Assembly (NCBI RefSeq): GCF_031834615.1
Contig: NZ_CP115543.1
Location: forward strand, 3,793,001 to 3,857,000
Source: Stenotrophomonas aracearum
Lineage (GTDB): Bacteria; Pseudomonadota; Gammaproteobacteria; Xanthomonadales; Xanthomonadaceae
Length of the DNA: 64,000 nucleotides
Direction of reading: 5' to 3'
Below are positions 7,896-18,981 of the stretch, piece after piece; the first letter of the stretch is position 1, and each line of letters opens with the position of its first letter. The notes beneath the pieces were generated by a model. It ran no database searches, was not told the DNA's origin, and saw only the letters and a program-made list of their open reading frames with translations. A program made the translations under genes and the position numbers.

Positions 7896-8851
7896 GCGCG
7901 GCCACTCCGCTTGATCAACTGTTCAACCAACGTCTTCATTTTTCCCGCACCTTGCCGCGATACCGCGGCGTCATACACGAATGTGGAAAAGTCCTGCCCA
8001 CCGTCCTGCGAACAGATCCCTCCATTCGCACAGAAATTGTTCATCAGCACACTGTCCGGCCCGCAGGCCATGCCCAGTTCGCACGCGGCAAGACGCCACG
8101 CCAGTTCGCTGAACTGATCGCCCGCCACCAGGCCCTGCAGCGCGGCGTCGCCACTGGCGCGCTGGCCCATGGCCGTGGAAATGGCCATGTACGCTTCCGG
8201 ATCGCGCGATTCCATCACCCGCTCGACCAGGTTGCGGCGGTATTCGGGACCGTCCTTCAACGGTTGGCCGTCGGCGAACAGCGCCGCTTCGGCCGCCAGG
8301 TTGCCGGCGCGTGCGGCCAGCGTGCGCTGGGTCAGGATCAGGCTGCGCCCCAGCCCGTCGCTGGACACGAACCCGGCACAGCGCCGTGCGACGCGTTCGC
8401 GTGCCTGCACCATCGGTGCCGACGCGCTCATGCCCATGCCGGTCAGAAGGGTATTGTCGAGCTGGTAGCCGCCCGGATCCATCGCATAGATGGCGCAGTA
8501 GTCGTACACGCGGCTGACCATCCAGCCGGCCTCGGCATTGCCGTTGGCCGCCTGCAGGCGCAGGCGCTGCGCATAGGCGAACAGGTCGGTGTCGCCTTCG
8601 ATATCGGCGCGGATGTCCAGCGGCAATCCCGACGGCACCGCAGCGCTGCGTTCGCTGGCCAGCAACTGGCGCGCCAGCTGCCGGGCCTGCAGCGGCATCG
8701 TCGCGCCACTGGCGGCCGGCACTTCATCCGCCGCCGTGGCCGGCGCGTCCAGATGCAGCGCACGGCCGCCCGCGCGATACCCCACCACGCCCAGCAAGGC
8801 CAGGGCCGGTACCACCAGCAGCCAGGTTTTGAGGGTGGGCACGAGGGCCAT
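7892..8851 (-). CDS. hypothetical exported or membrane-anchored protein with Sel1-like helices
   Basis: The function of this 319-residue protein is not recognised. A single N-terminal hydrophobic segment (about residues 8-26, WLLVVPALALLGVVGY) would act as an anchor or uncleaved signal. The rest is alpha-helical and Ala-rich, with segments reminiscent of Sel1/TPR-like helices (RLRLQAANGNAEAGW and AARAGNLAAEAALFADG). A C-terminal region carries several Cys residues (ACELGMACG, NNFCANGGICS) that may form disulfides if periplasmic. Similar Cys-containing hypotheticals are common in Xanthomonadaceae. It overlaps the 7509-7895 gene by 4 bp. The 171-bp gap to prmA should hold the divergent promoters; no clear motif was identified there. 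Confidence 0.7.
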   Translation of the reverse strand: MALVPTLKTWLLVVPALALLGVVGYRAGGRALHLDAPATAADEVPAASGATMPLQARQLARQLLASERSAAVPSGLPLDIRADIEGDTDLFAYAQRLRLQAANGNAEAGWMVSRVYDYCAIYAMDPGGYQLDNTLLTGMGMSASAPMVQARERVARRCAGFVSSDGLGRSLILTQRTLAARAGNLAAEAALFADGQPLKDGPEYRRNLVERVMESRDPEAYMAISTAMGQRASGDAALQGLVAGDQFSELAWRLAACELGMACGPDSVLMNNFCANGGICSQDGGQDFSTFVYDAAVSRQGAGKMKTLVEQLIKRSGRA

Positions 8852-9022
8852 TCAGGGGAACCGGTTCGCGGAACACACGCCGCAGGCTGCGGAGTTTAGC
8901 AATGACGCTTCCCGCTGTCTGAACACGGCATCCCATTGATTCTCAAGCCGGCGGGAGACCGAAGCTGCCGCCGCCCGGCGCAATGGTCTAGCATTCACCG
9001 TTTTCCGCAGGTTGTTACCGAC

Positions 9023-9943
9023 ATGCCGTTCCTGGAACTCACCCTCCATTGCACCGAAGCCACCCAGCCCCGCTACGAGAACGCGCTGGACGACGTCGGC
9101 GCGCTGGCGGTGACCCTGCTCGACGCCGATGCCGATACCAGCAACGAGCGCGCCATTCTGGAGCCCGGCGTGGGCGAAACGCCGCTGTGGAACGACCTGG
9201 TGCTGAGCGCCCTGTTTCCGTCCGACACCAATGCGCTGGCGCTGCTGGCCGCACTGGAAGCATTCGACCCGGGCCTGGAATGGAATACCGCCAGTTTCCG
9301 CGCGGTGCAGGACGAGGACTGGGAACGTGCCTGGCTCGACCAGTTCCAGCCGATGGCGTTCGGCGAGCGCACCTGGATCGTGCCGTGGAACCATGAACTG
9401 CCGGACGCCGCGCAGGCCGCCGATGCGGCCGTGGTGCGCCTGGACCCGGGCCTGGCGTTCGGTTCGGGCACGCACCCCACCACCGCGCTGTGCCTGCGCT
9501 GGCTGGACGGCCTGGCCGCCGAGGGCGCGCTGGCCGGGCAGACCGTGCTGGACTTCGGCTGCGGCTCGGGAATCCTGGCGCTGGCCGCGCTCAAGCTCGG
9601 CGCCGCCCGCGCGGTGGGCGTGGACAATGACCCGCAGGCGGTGATCGCGACCGGCGACAATGCCGAACGCAACGGCCTGCAGGACCAGGTGCAGGTCTTC
9701 CTGCCCTCCGACGAGCCCCAGGCGACCTACCCGGTGGTGGTGGCCAACATCCTGGCCTCGGCACTGGACGCGCTGGCCGACGTGCTGGCCGCGCGCGTGG
9801 CACCGGCTGGCCGGATCGCGCTGTCGGGCATCCTGCACGGACAGGAAGACGAACTGCTGGTGCGTTACGCGCCGTGGTTCGAGCAGCTTGAAGTGGCCCA
9901 GGACGGCGACTGGATGCGCATCACCGGCGTCCGTCGTGCTTGA
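9023..9943 (+). CDS. prmA: ribosomal protein L11 methyltransferase
   Basis: PrmA trimethylates ribosomal protein L11 using S-adenosylmethionine. The 306-residue protein has the N-terminal L11-recognition domain starting [13 protein letters not shown]. The catalytic Rossmann domain follows, with FGSGTHPTT, the SAM motif [20 protein letters not shown], and VVVANILA corresponding to the family's NILA motif. The ATG at 9023 was chosen because it matches the family start; the frame is open further upstream to 8936. In Pseudomonas prmA follows accC closely, and here it is separated by the inserted minus-strand genes. The downstream DUF3426 gene is close or overlapping. Confidence 0.97.
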   Translation: MPFLELTLHCTEATQPRYENALDDVGALAVTLLDADADTSNERAILEPGVGETPLWNDLVLSALFPSDTNALALLAALEAFDPGLEWNTASFRAVQDEDWERAWLDQFQPMAFGERTWIVPWNHELPDAAQAADAAVVRLDPGLAFGSGTHPTTALCLRWLDGLAAEGALAGQTVLDFGCGSGILALAALKLGAARAVGVDNDPQAVIATGDNAERNGLQDQVQVFLPSDEPQATYPVVVANILASALDALADVLAARVAPAGRIALSGILHGQEDELLVRYAPWFEQLEVAQDGDWMRITGVRRA

Positions 9944-9972
9944 ATGAGGCACCTTCGCCCGGCGCTGACCCG

Positions 9973-11182
<1,210 letters not shown>

Positions 11183-11244
11183 TGCCCGGGGGTGGTCGGG
11201 ACGGCCTACAATATGGGCCCGCTCCGCTTCGATCTCCTGCCCCC

Positions 11245-12828
11245 ATGAGTTCCGATCTGCTGCCCGTGCGCCGGGCCCTGCTTTCCGTTTCCGACAAGAC
11301 CGGCCTGCTTGACCTGGCCCGTGCGCTGGTTGCGCGCAACGTCGAACTGCTTTCCACCGGCGGCACCGCCAAGGCGATCCGCGACGCGGGCTTGCCGGTC
11401 AAGGACGTGGCCGACGTCACCGGCTTCCCGGAAATGATGGACGGCCGGGTCAAGACCCTGCACCCGCTGGTACACGGTGGCCTGCTCGGCCGCGCCGGCC
11501 AGGACGAAGCGGTGATGGCCGAACACGGCATCGCGCCGATCGACCTGCTGGTGCTGAACCTGTATCCGTTCGAGAGCGTCACCGCCAACGCGGACTGCTC
11601 GCTGGCCGATGCGGTGGAGAACATCGACATCGGCGGCCCGGCCATGCTGCGTTCGGCCGCCAAGAACTTCGCGCGCGTCGCGGTAGCCACCGACCCGTCG
11701 CAGTATGCGGAACTGCTGGCCGAGCTCGATGCGAATGATGGCAAGCTCTCGGCCGCCAAGCGCTTCGCGTTCTCGGTAGCCGCGTTCAACCGCGTGGCCC
11801 AGTACGACGCGGCGATCAGCAATTACCTGTCGGCCGTCACCGCGACCGACGCGGCCGTGCCGCTGCGCACCGAGTTCCCGGCGCAGATGAACTCCAGCTT
11901 CGTGAAGGTGATGGACCTGCGCTACGGCGAAAACCCGCACCAGGCCGGCGCGTTCTACCGCGACCTGTACCCGGTTCCGGGCACGCTGGCCACGTTCCAG
12001 CAGCTGCAGGGCAAGGAACTGAGCTACAACAACCTGGCCGACGCCGACGCGGCGTGGGAATGCGTGCGGCAGTTCGACGCGCCGGCCTGCGTCATCGTCA
12101 AGCACGCCAACCCGTGCGGCGTGGCCGTGGGCGCCGGCAACGGCGATGCCTATGAACTGGCCTATGCGACCGACCCGACCAGCGCGTTCGGCGGCATCAT
12201 CGCCTTCAACAAGCCGCTGGATGCAGCCACCGCCAAGGTGATCCTGGACCGCCAGTTCGTTGAAGTGCTGATCGCGCCGGACTACGAGCCGGCCGCACTG
12301 GAATACGCGCAGAAGAAGGCCAACGTGCGCGTGCTGCGCATTCCGCACGGCGACGGCCGCAACAACTACGACACCAAGCGCATCGGTTCGGGCCTGCTGG
12401 TGCAGAGCGCCGACAACCGCGGCATGAGCCGCGACGAGCTCACCGTGGTCAGCAAGGTGGCGCCGACCGACAAGCAGTTCGCTGACCTGCTGTTCGCCTG
12501 GAACGTGGCCAAGTTCGTGAAGTCCAATGCCATCGTGTACGCAAAGGACAACCGCACCATCGGCGTTGGTGCCGGCCAGATGAGCCGCGTGTACTCGGCG
12601 CGCATCGCCGGCATCAAGGCGGCCGATGCGAACCTGGTGGTGGAAGGTTCGGTGATGGCGTCCGACGCGTTCTTCCCGTTCCGCGACGGCATCGACGCTG
12701 CTGCCGCAGCCGGCATCAAGGCGGTGATCCAGCCGGGCGGTTCGATGCGCGACGCCGAAGTCATCGCGGCAGCCGACGAACACGGGCTGGCGATGGTGTT
12801 CACCGGCGTGCGCCACTTCCGTCATTGA
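11245..12828 (+). CDS. purH: bifunctional AICAR formyltransferase / IMP cyclohydrolase
   Basis: PurH catalyses the last two steps of IMP synthesis: formylation of AICAR with 10-formyl-THF, then ring closure to IMP. The 527-residue length is standard. The N-terminal MGS-like cyclohydrolase domain has [27 protein letters not shown] and [14 protein letters not shown]. The C-terminal formyltransferase domain has [14 protein letters not shown], the catalytic KHANPCGVA and the terminal [11 protein letters not shown]. The ATG at 11245 matches the family start. A TACAAT at 11207-11212 could be a -10 element for a promoter of its own. purD follows 28 bp downstream, so purH-purD form a unit. Confidence 0.98.
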   Translation: MSSDLLPVRRALLSVSDKTGLLDLARALVARNVELLSTGGTAKAIRDAGLPVKDVADVTGFPEMMDGRVKTLHPLVHGGLLGRAGQDEAVMAEHGIAPIDLLVLNLYPFESVTANADCSLADAVENIDIGGPAMLRSAAKNFARVAVATDPSQYAELLAELDANDGKLSAAKRFAFSVAAFNRVAQYDAAISNYLSAVTATDAAVPLRTEFPAQMNSSFVKVMDLRYGENPHQAGAFYRDLYPVPGTLATFQQLQGKELSYNNLADADAAWECVRQFDAPACVIVKHANPCGVAVGAGNGDAYELAYATDPTSAFGGIIAFNKPLDAATAKVILDRQFVEVLIAPDYEPAALEYAQKKANVRVLRIPHGDGRNNYDTKRIGSGLLVQSADNRGMSRDELTVVSKVAPTDKQFADLLFAWNVAKFVKSNAIVYAKDNRTIGVGAGQMSRVYSARIAGIKAADANLVVEGSVMASDAFFPFRDGIDAAAAAGIKAVIQPGGSMRDAEVIAAADEHGLAMVFTGVRHFRH

Positions 12829-12856
12829 TTCTCCCCCTTCTGCTGCGAGAACTGCC

Positions 12857-14143
12857 TTGAAAATCCTCGTCATCGGCTCCGGCGGCCGTGAACATGCATT
12901 GGCCTGGAAGCTGGCCCAGTCTCCCCGTGTCAGTGAAGTGCTGGTGGCGCCTGGCAATGCGGGCACCGCGAACGAACCCAAGTGCCGCAACATCGCGATC
13001 AAGGTCACCGATCTGGATGGCCTGCTCGAGCTGGTGAAAGCAGAAGGCATTGAACTGACCGTGGTAGGTCCGGAAGTACCGCTGGTGGCGGGCGTGGTGG
13101 ATCGCTTCCGCGCTGCCGGGCACCGCATCTTCGGGCCGACCGCCGCCGCCGCGCAGCTGGAGGGCAGCAAGGCCTACGCCAAGGACTTCCTGGCCCGGCA
13201 CAACATCCCCACCGCGTTCTATGCGGTGCACACCGAGGTGGACGCGGCGCTGGCCTACCTTCGCGAGAAGGGCGCGCCGATCGTGGTCAAGGCCGACGGC
13301 CTGGCCGCCGGCAAGGGCGTGATCGTGGCGATGACCCAGCAGGAAGCCGAAGACGCGGTGCGCGACATGCTGTCGGGCAACGCTTTCGGCGACGCCGGCG
13401 CACGCGTGGTGATCGAGGAATTCCTCGAGGGCGAGGAAGCCAGCTTCATCTCGATGGTCGATGGCACCACCGCGCTGCCGATGGCGACCTCGCAGGACCA
13501 CAAGCGCGTTGGCGACGGCGACACCGGCCCCAACACCGGTGGCATGGGCGCGTACTCGCCGGCACCGGTGGTGACCGACGAGGTGCATGCGCGGGTGATG
13601 CGCGAGGTGGTCAATCCCACCGTGCAGGGCATGATCGCCGACGGCATTCCGTTTACCGGGTTCCTCTATGCGGGCCTGATGATCGATGCCAGCGGCGCGC
13701 CGAAGGTCATCGAGTTCAACGTGCGCTTCGGCGACCCGGAAACCCAGCCGGTGATGCTGCGCCTGCAGTCGGACCTGGTGGAACTGGTCGAAGCGGCCAT
13801 CGACGTACGCCTGCATGAGGTGGAAGCGCAGTGGGACGCGCGCCCGTCGCTGGGCGTGGTGATGGCGGCCTCGCCCTACCCCGAAGCGCCGATCACCGGC
13901 GATGTGATCCACGGCCTGGACCAGGTGCCGTCCACCGCCAAGGTGTTCCATGCCGGCACCACACTGGACGCGCAGGGCAACGTGCTCAGTGCCGGTGGCC
14001 GCGTGCTGTGCGTGGCGGCGCTGGGCGACAGCGTGGGCGATGCGCAGGCCAACGCGTATGCAGGCGTGGCGAAGATCACGTGGGACCACGAGTTCCATCG
14101 CAATGACATCGGCTGGCGTGCGATCGCGCGCGAGCAGGCCTGA
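12857..14143 (+). CDS. purD: phosphoribosylamine-glycine ligase
   Basis: PurD (GAR synthetase) joins glycine to phosphoribosylamine with ATP in the second step of de novo purine synthesis. The 428-residue protein starts at a TTG (12857) with MKILVIGSGGREHALAWKL, the canonical PurD N-terminus. The ATP-grasp domain shows VVKADGLAAGKGVIVA and the segment EFNVRFGDPETQ that contributes metal ligands. The rest is colinear with the family. It is the last gene of the fis-purH-purD block and is followed by a strong bidirectional hairpin that separates it from the convergent rpoH. Confidence 0.98.
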   Translation: MKILVIGSGGREHALAWKLAQSPRVSEVLVAPGNAGTANEPKCRNIAIKVTDLDGLLELVKAEGIELTVVGPEVPLVAGVVDRFRAAGHRIFGPTAAAAQLEGSKAYAKDFLARHNIPTAFYAVHTEVDAALAYLREKGAPIVVKADGLAAGKGVIVAMTQQEAEDAVRDMLSGNAFGDAGARVVIEEFLEGEEASFISMVDGTTALPMATSQDHKRVGDGDTGPNTGGMGAYSPAPVVTDEVHARVMREVVNPTVQGMIADGIPFTGFLYAGLMIDASGAPKVIEFNVRFGDPETQPVMLRLQSDLVELVEAAIDVRLHEVEAQWDARPSLGVVMAASPYPEAPITGDVIHGLDQVPSTAKVFHAGTTLDAQGNVLSAGGRVLCVAALGDSVGDAQANAYAGVAKITWDHEFHRNDIGWRAIAREQA

Positions 14144-14164
14144 CCCTGCGATCGAACAGACAAC

Positions 14165-14191
14165 AAAAAACCCGGCATTGCCGGGTTTTTT
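14165..14191. terminator. bidirectional intrinsic terminator between purD and rpoH
   Basis: An A6 run precedes the stem CCCGGC, a 3-nt loop ATT, the stem GCCGGG and a T6 run. It sits 22 bp after the purD stop and 22 bp before the rpoH stop, so it can terminate transcription from both strands. Confidence 0.95.
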
Positions 14192-14212
14192 GTTTCGTGC
14201 GTTGAACCTGCA

Positions 14213-15088
<876 letters not shown>

Positions 15089-15099
15089 AGGTTGGCATT

Positions 15100-15126
15100 T
15101 TAGCAGTCACGGAATTGGACTGCTAA
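15100..15126. promoter_or_regulatory. 9-bp palindrome over the rpoH promoter -10 region
   Basis: The perfect arms TTAGCAGTC (15100-15108) and GACTGCTAA (15118-15126) are separated by 9 nt. The right arm overlaps the -10 of the putative sigma-E promoter and the left arm falls around the expected transcription start. It could be an operator, or an mRNA hairpin for transcripts starting further upstream. Confidence 0.5.
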
Positions 15127-15142
15127 GGGGTGGAAAAGTTCC
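15115..15142 (-). promoter_or_regulatory. putative sigma-E (RpoE) promoter of rpoH
   Basis: The minus strand carries GGAACTT (15142-15136), a 15-nt spacer and GTCCAA (15120-15115). This agrees with the RpoE consensus as I recall it from Xylella (GGAACTT, N15-16, GTCnnA). It lies 27 bp upstream of the rpoH ATG, giving a very short leader. Confidence 0.65.
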
Positions 15143-15314
15143 AGCGTCTCACTGATGAAACGATGGATCGGATCACCCCTCTAACCTACAGGGAAATGGT
15201 GACACTGGCGAGTGGTCAGGTGTCGCCAACATTTCCTTTGTATTCAACGATATAGGGCCAAATGCGTCATCACGGCGTGGTTTGGGCCGCACAATCCCAC
15301 GTCCCGCTGCCCGT

Positions 15315-18300
15315 TCAGCTTGAAAACGTTGCCACCGGTTCAGCCCTGGACCCACAGTAATACCCCGAAAGGTTCAGGAAGAAGCCCTTGCTCTCATACC
15401 GCAGCTCGGTCAGGTCATCACTGAACTCCGTGAAGTTGTACCCGGCTCCAACCTTGAAGTTCTGCCCCACCTGCCGGTCCACCCCCACCAGCCAGCCCTG
15501 CTTGTCACCCCCCTCGCGCACGTCCAGCCAGCGGTACTCGCCCATCGCCTCCCACTGCGCGAACAACCGGTAGCGCAGCTGCAGGGCCGAGAAGTTGACC
15601 CGACTGTCCAGCCACGCGCCCTCGCCACGCCCGGTACGGTAGTCGCCCCAGCGACCGGCCAGCTTGGCCGCCAGCTCCCAGCGGTCGGTCAGCTGCATCA
15701 CCCCTTCAAACGACACGATCTGCGACTTCTGGTCGTACACGTTGCCGCCTTCCTGGCCCAGCGACGCCACGTCATACAGATAGGTGTACTTGCCGAACGC
15801 CGCCCAGCGCGTGTTGTCGTGCGGGCGCCAGGCAAAGCCCAGGTTGGACTCGACCAGTTTCGCGTCGGCCAGCGGGTTGCGCGCATCGTCGGTGTCGGCA
15901 TAGTTGGCGCGCAGGGCGATGCGCCAGTCTTCGTTGACCTTGTACAGCAGCCGGTTGGTGGTGACCCACTGGCGGCGCTCTTCGGCACCTTCGTCGCGAC
16001 GGTACTCCAGCTTGCTGGTCCACTGCGTGTTGGCGTCGGTGCGCCCGCCATTGACGCTGTATGCGCGGCGGTCTACCCGGCCGGTGGTGGCGTCCAGGTT
16101 GCCATCCATCACGCTGAAGCCCAGCGTCCAGCCCTGCGACGGATAGAAATCCATGCCGAAGGTGTTGACCAGCCCCGCACTCTCGTCACGGCGGTCCTTG
16201 AGGTACTGGCTTTCGTTGAACACGTTGACCTGGTTGCTCAGCCGCCAGCGCTGGCCCAGCGTCCAGCCCGACTGCAGCCCGGTGTCGTTGTACAGCGGGT
16301 CGGTGGTGGTCCGGTCGGTGCTGTAGGTGTAGTTGCCGTAGAAGCTGTGCTCGGGCGTCATCCAGTACTCGCCTTCGAGCTTGGCGCCTTCGCCGCGGCT
16401 GCCGCTGCTGACTTCCGCGCCCAGGCTGGAGCGGTTTCCGAACAGATAGCGCGCGCCCAGCGTGGCCAGGTTGTTGTCTTCATAGGCGCCGCCGTCGTCG
16501 TCCACGGTCAGCTGCCCTACCCCGTACAGCTCCCACTTGGCGCCCAGGCGCTGCCGGTAGCTCAACGCCGCCAGCGTACCGGCCACATCGACGCCGGCAT
16601 TTTCCTCCTGCACCCGACGCAACTCGGCGCCGAGCTGGCCGTCGTTGCCCAGCCGCCAGTCCAGCGTCAGCTGCGACTGCTCCACCGCCACCTCGCCCCG
16701 CTCGGCACGGCTGTAGCGGCCGTACAGGCTGAGGTTGTCGGTGAAGTAGCCAAGGAACTCCGCCCCGTACTCTTCCAGCGCCAGCCCGCTGTCCATGCGC
16801 GAGACCGAGAACCCCGCATCGACGTCGCGCCACCACGCGCCCATGCTCCAGTCCTGTTCTGTCCAGCCCAGTTCGCGCAGGTTGGCACGCGCTTCCACCG
16901 CACGCGCGTCGCCCTTGCGGTCGGGACTGACCGGGTTGCGCTGGATGAAGCTCAGGCCGCCGTTGTCCGAGTAGAAGATCGGCGCGGCCGTGGCTTCGGT
17001 GCGGGTCTGTTCCAGCTTCAGGTAGGTGCCGCGCCCGGCCTGCAGGGTCAGGTCGGCGCCCATCAGGCTGTAGTCGTCGCCACTGCGGTTCTCGTCGACG
17101 TACGTGCCACCCAGCGCGACGTGATCGCCGAACCATTGCTTGCCGCGCACGCCCGCGCTGACGTCGTCGGTACTGAAGCCGAGCGGGATGTACTCGTAGT
17201 CCACCAGCAGCAGCTGGTCGTAGCCATCCAGCGGGGTGTCGCGGGTCAACGTGCGCACGTTCTCGCGGGTGATCTGCGCCAGCGCGCGGGTCAGGAACAG
17301 GCGGCCCTGGATCTCGTTGATCTCGTAATCCACGCCACGGGTCAGGTTGGTGCGCACCTCGGTACGCCCCGTGGTGCGGTCGCGTACTTCCAGCACCACC
17401 TGCTCCGATCCGGGCAGCAGGTCGGTATGGCGCAGGTAGTAAAGGCTCCCGCCGGTGCCGAGGAATTCGCTGTGGCCCAGTGCGGACTGCGCCTCGGAAC
17501 CGAACGCCTTCAGCAGCGAGCGCGGATCGCCCAGCGGGGTGGTGGCGCGCGAGCGCCAGCTCACGGCCGCACCGTACAGCGAACGCACGTACTGCCCATA
17601 TTCGGTGCCGGTGAAGCCGGTGGCGAAGTTGCCCCACAGCGCCTGGTTCTGGTCCCAGTCCACGCGTACGTACAACCGGCCCTGGGTGTCCACGTCGCGG
17701 TAAGTAGTCGAATCGTCGCCGTACACCGGGTAGTACTGGTCCGGATCGAGGCGGCGGAACACATCGCGCGCGTCGGCATCCAGGAAGCCGTCGAACAGGC
17801 GCTTCAGCTCCTGGTCGTAGGTGTCTGCCTGTGCGGTGACCAGGTACTTCCCGCGATACTTGCTCTTCAGGTAGAACGCCAGCCGGCCCTCGCTGAGGAA
17901 GCTGTCGTCCTGGTCGCGATCGGCCGCGAGCGGGTCGAGGTTGCCGCTGGCGGTGTTGCTGGACAGCGTCACGTCGGCCAGCGCCACCAGGAAGCGGTAG
18001 CTGCCGGTCACGTCCACGTCCAGGGTGCGGGTCAGGGTCGGCGCGTCCAAGGCCTCCACCTGAACGCTGTAACGGTGCTGGCCGATCGGCTCCAGGAACT
18101 CGGCGGCGAACTTCTGCTCCAGGTCCACCGGGAAGCTCTGCCCGTTGATCATCACCCGCGCGCTCGGGCTGAGGCCACGCCCGTAGATGCGCACGCGCGA
18201 ACCGTAGATCGGGATGTTCTGCTGGCGCAGCGCGTTCTGACCGTAGATGGCGTTGCTGAGCTGCTGCGCCTGCGCGTCATCGCCACTGAGCACGCGGCCC

Positions 18301-18971
18301 AGCGAACGCTGCACGTCGTCGCGCACCAGTTGGGTGCCGCGCTCGTAATCGGTGGGCAGCACCAGCTGGAAACGCTGCACGCTGGTTTCGTCGAAGGAAC
18401 CGTCGCGGCCGTAGGCGCGGGCGATGTACTGCAGGTCGTCGCCCACACGCAGGTTGAGGTTGTCGGGCAGCTGGCCATCCCACTCGGTGTTGGCCACGTA
18501 GTCCACAGGCATGTCGATGCGCGCCAGCGGCGTGACCAGATCGGTATCGCTGCCGCGGTAGATCACCACTTCCAGCCGTTCTATGAACGACGAATAGTTG
18601 TTGTAACCATGGAAGCGCAGCGGCTTGGTCAACCGGCCGTTCTCGAACGGCGCCATCGAACCGGTCTGCACGTTGAGCACCGGCGCGGACAGGGCGGGGT
18701 CTTCGGTGGCCCACACCACCGCGCCGTCCGGCAGCTCGGTGGACGAGGCCGTGACCGAGCCGGGCGCCTCGGCGACCGGCGCGTCCGGCCCAACGGCGGG
18801 ATGCAGCTGAAGCAGCAGGTCGTTGCCCTGCCGGCAGCCGTCCACGCCGCACAGCGTGGCGGGCACCTCGGGAGCGGGCTGGGGCTGCTGGACCTGGGCT
18901 TCGGCCTGGGCTGCCGGCAGCCAGAGGACCAACAGGAGCATCAGGGCGCTGAGTGAGGTCTGGGTGGTCAT
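15315..18971 (-). CDS. large predicted outer-membrane beta-barrel protein, third gene of the surface operon
   Basis: This 1218-residue exported protein is probably embedded in the outer membrane. A signal peptide is clear (LSALMLLLVLWLPAAQAEA). Residues 30-340 or so are beta-rich and include LCGVDGC and PIYGSRVRIYGRGLSPSARV. A module with YYPVYGDDSTTYRDVDTQG near residues 405-430 follows; I have seen the same motif in large uncharacterised OmpA/DUF11-linked surface proteins. The rest consists of alternating amphipathic strands with frequent Y/W/F, as in long barrels. The C-terminus (NLSGYY followed by about 12 polar residues) lacks a classical terminal aromatic beta-signal. The ATG at 18971 has AGGAG 6 nt upstream; a second ATG lies at 18977. 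It starts 10 bp after the giant gene, so the two are coupled. Function is unknown; it may anchor or display the giant protein. Confidence 0.8.
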   Translation of the reverse strand: MTTQTSLSALMLLLVLWLPAAQAEAQVQQPQPAPEVPATLCGVDGCRQGNDLLLQLHPAVGPDAPVAEAPGSVTASSTELPDGAVVWATEDPALSAPVLNVQTGSMAPFENGRLTKPLRFHGYNNYSSFIERLEVVIYRGSDTDLVTPLARIDMPVDYVANTEWDGQLPDNLNLRVGDDLQYIARAYGRDGSFDETSVQRFQLVLPTDYERGTQLVRDDVQRSLGRVLSGDDAQAQQLSNAIYGQNALRQQNIPIYGSRVRIYGRGLSPSARVMINGQSFPVDLEQKFAAEFLEPIGQHRYSVQVEALDAPTLTRTLDVDVTGSYRFLVALADVTLSSNTASGNLDPLAADRDQDDSFLSEGRLAFYLKSKYRGKYLVTAQADTYDQELKRLFDGFLDADARDVFRRLDPDQYYPVYGDDSTTYRDVDTQGRLYVRVDWDQNQALWGNFATGFTGTEYGQYVRSLYGAAVSWRSRATTPLGDPRSLLKAFGSEAQSALGHSEFLGTGGSLYYLRHTDLLPGSEQVVLEVRDRTTGRTEVRTNLTRGVDYEINEIQGRLFLTRALAQITRENVRTLTRDTPLDGYDQLLLVDYEYIPLGFSTDDVSAGVRGKQWFGDHVALGGTYVDENRSGDDYSLMGADLTLQAGRGTYLKLEQTRTEATAAPIFYSDNGGLSFIQRNPVSPDRKGDARAVEARANLRELGWTEQDWSMGAWWRDVDAGFSVSRMDSGLALEEYGAEFLGYFTDNLSLYGRYSRAERGEVAVEQSQLTLDWRLGNDGQLGAELRRVQEENAGVDVAGTLAALSYRQRLGAKWELYGVGQLTVDDDGGAYEDNNLATLGARYLFGNRSSLGAEVSSGSRGEGAKLEGEYWMTPEHSFYGNYTYSTDRTTTDPLYNDTGLQSGWTLGQRWRLSNQVNVFNESQYLKDRRDESAGLVNTFGMDFYPSQGWTLGFSVMDGNLDATTGRVDRRAYSVNGGRTDANTQWTSKLEYRRDEGAEERRQWVTTNRLLYKVNEDWRIALRANYADTDDARNPLADAKLVESNLGFAWRPHDNTRWAAFGKYTYLYDVASLGQEGGNVYDQKSQIVSFEGVMQLTDRWELAAKLAGRWGDYRTGRGEGAWLDSRVNFSALQLRYRLFAQWEAMGEYRWLDVREGGDKQGWLVGVDRQVGQNFKVGAGYNFTEFSDDLTELRYESKGFFLNLSGYYCGSRAEPVATFSS

Positions 18972-18981
18972 GGTCATCTCC

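Noticed and set aside
12800-14098. A long minus-strand frame opposite purD
   Set aside because: purD is a full-length, clearly recognised enzyme on the plus strand. The antisense product is His/Arg-rich shadow.
15819-18956. A 1045-codon plus-strand frame antisense to the barrel gene
   Set aside because: Same codon-bias artefact. The sense frame has a signal peptide, a ribosome-binding site and barrel-like strands; the antisense product resembles no protein.
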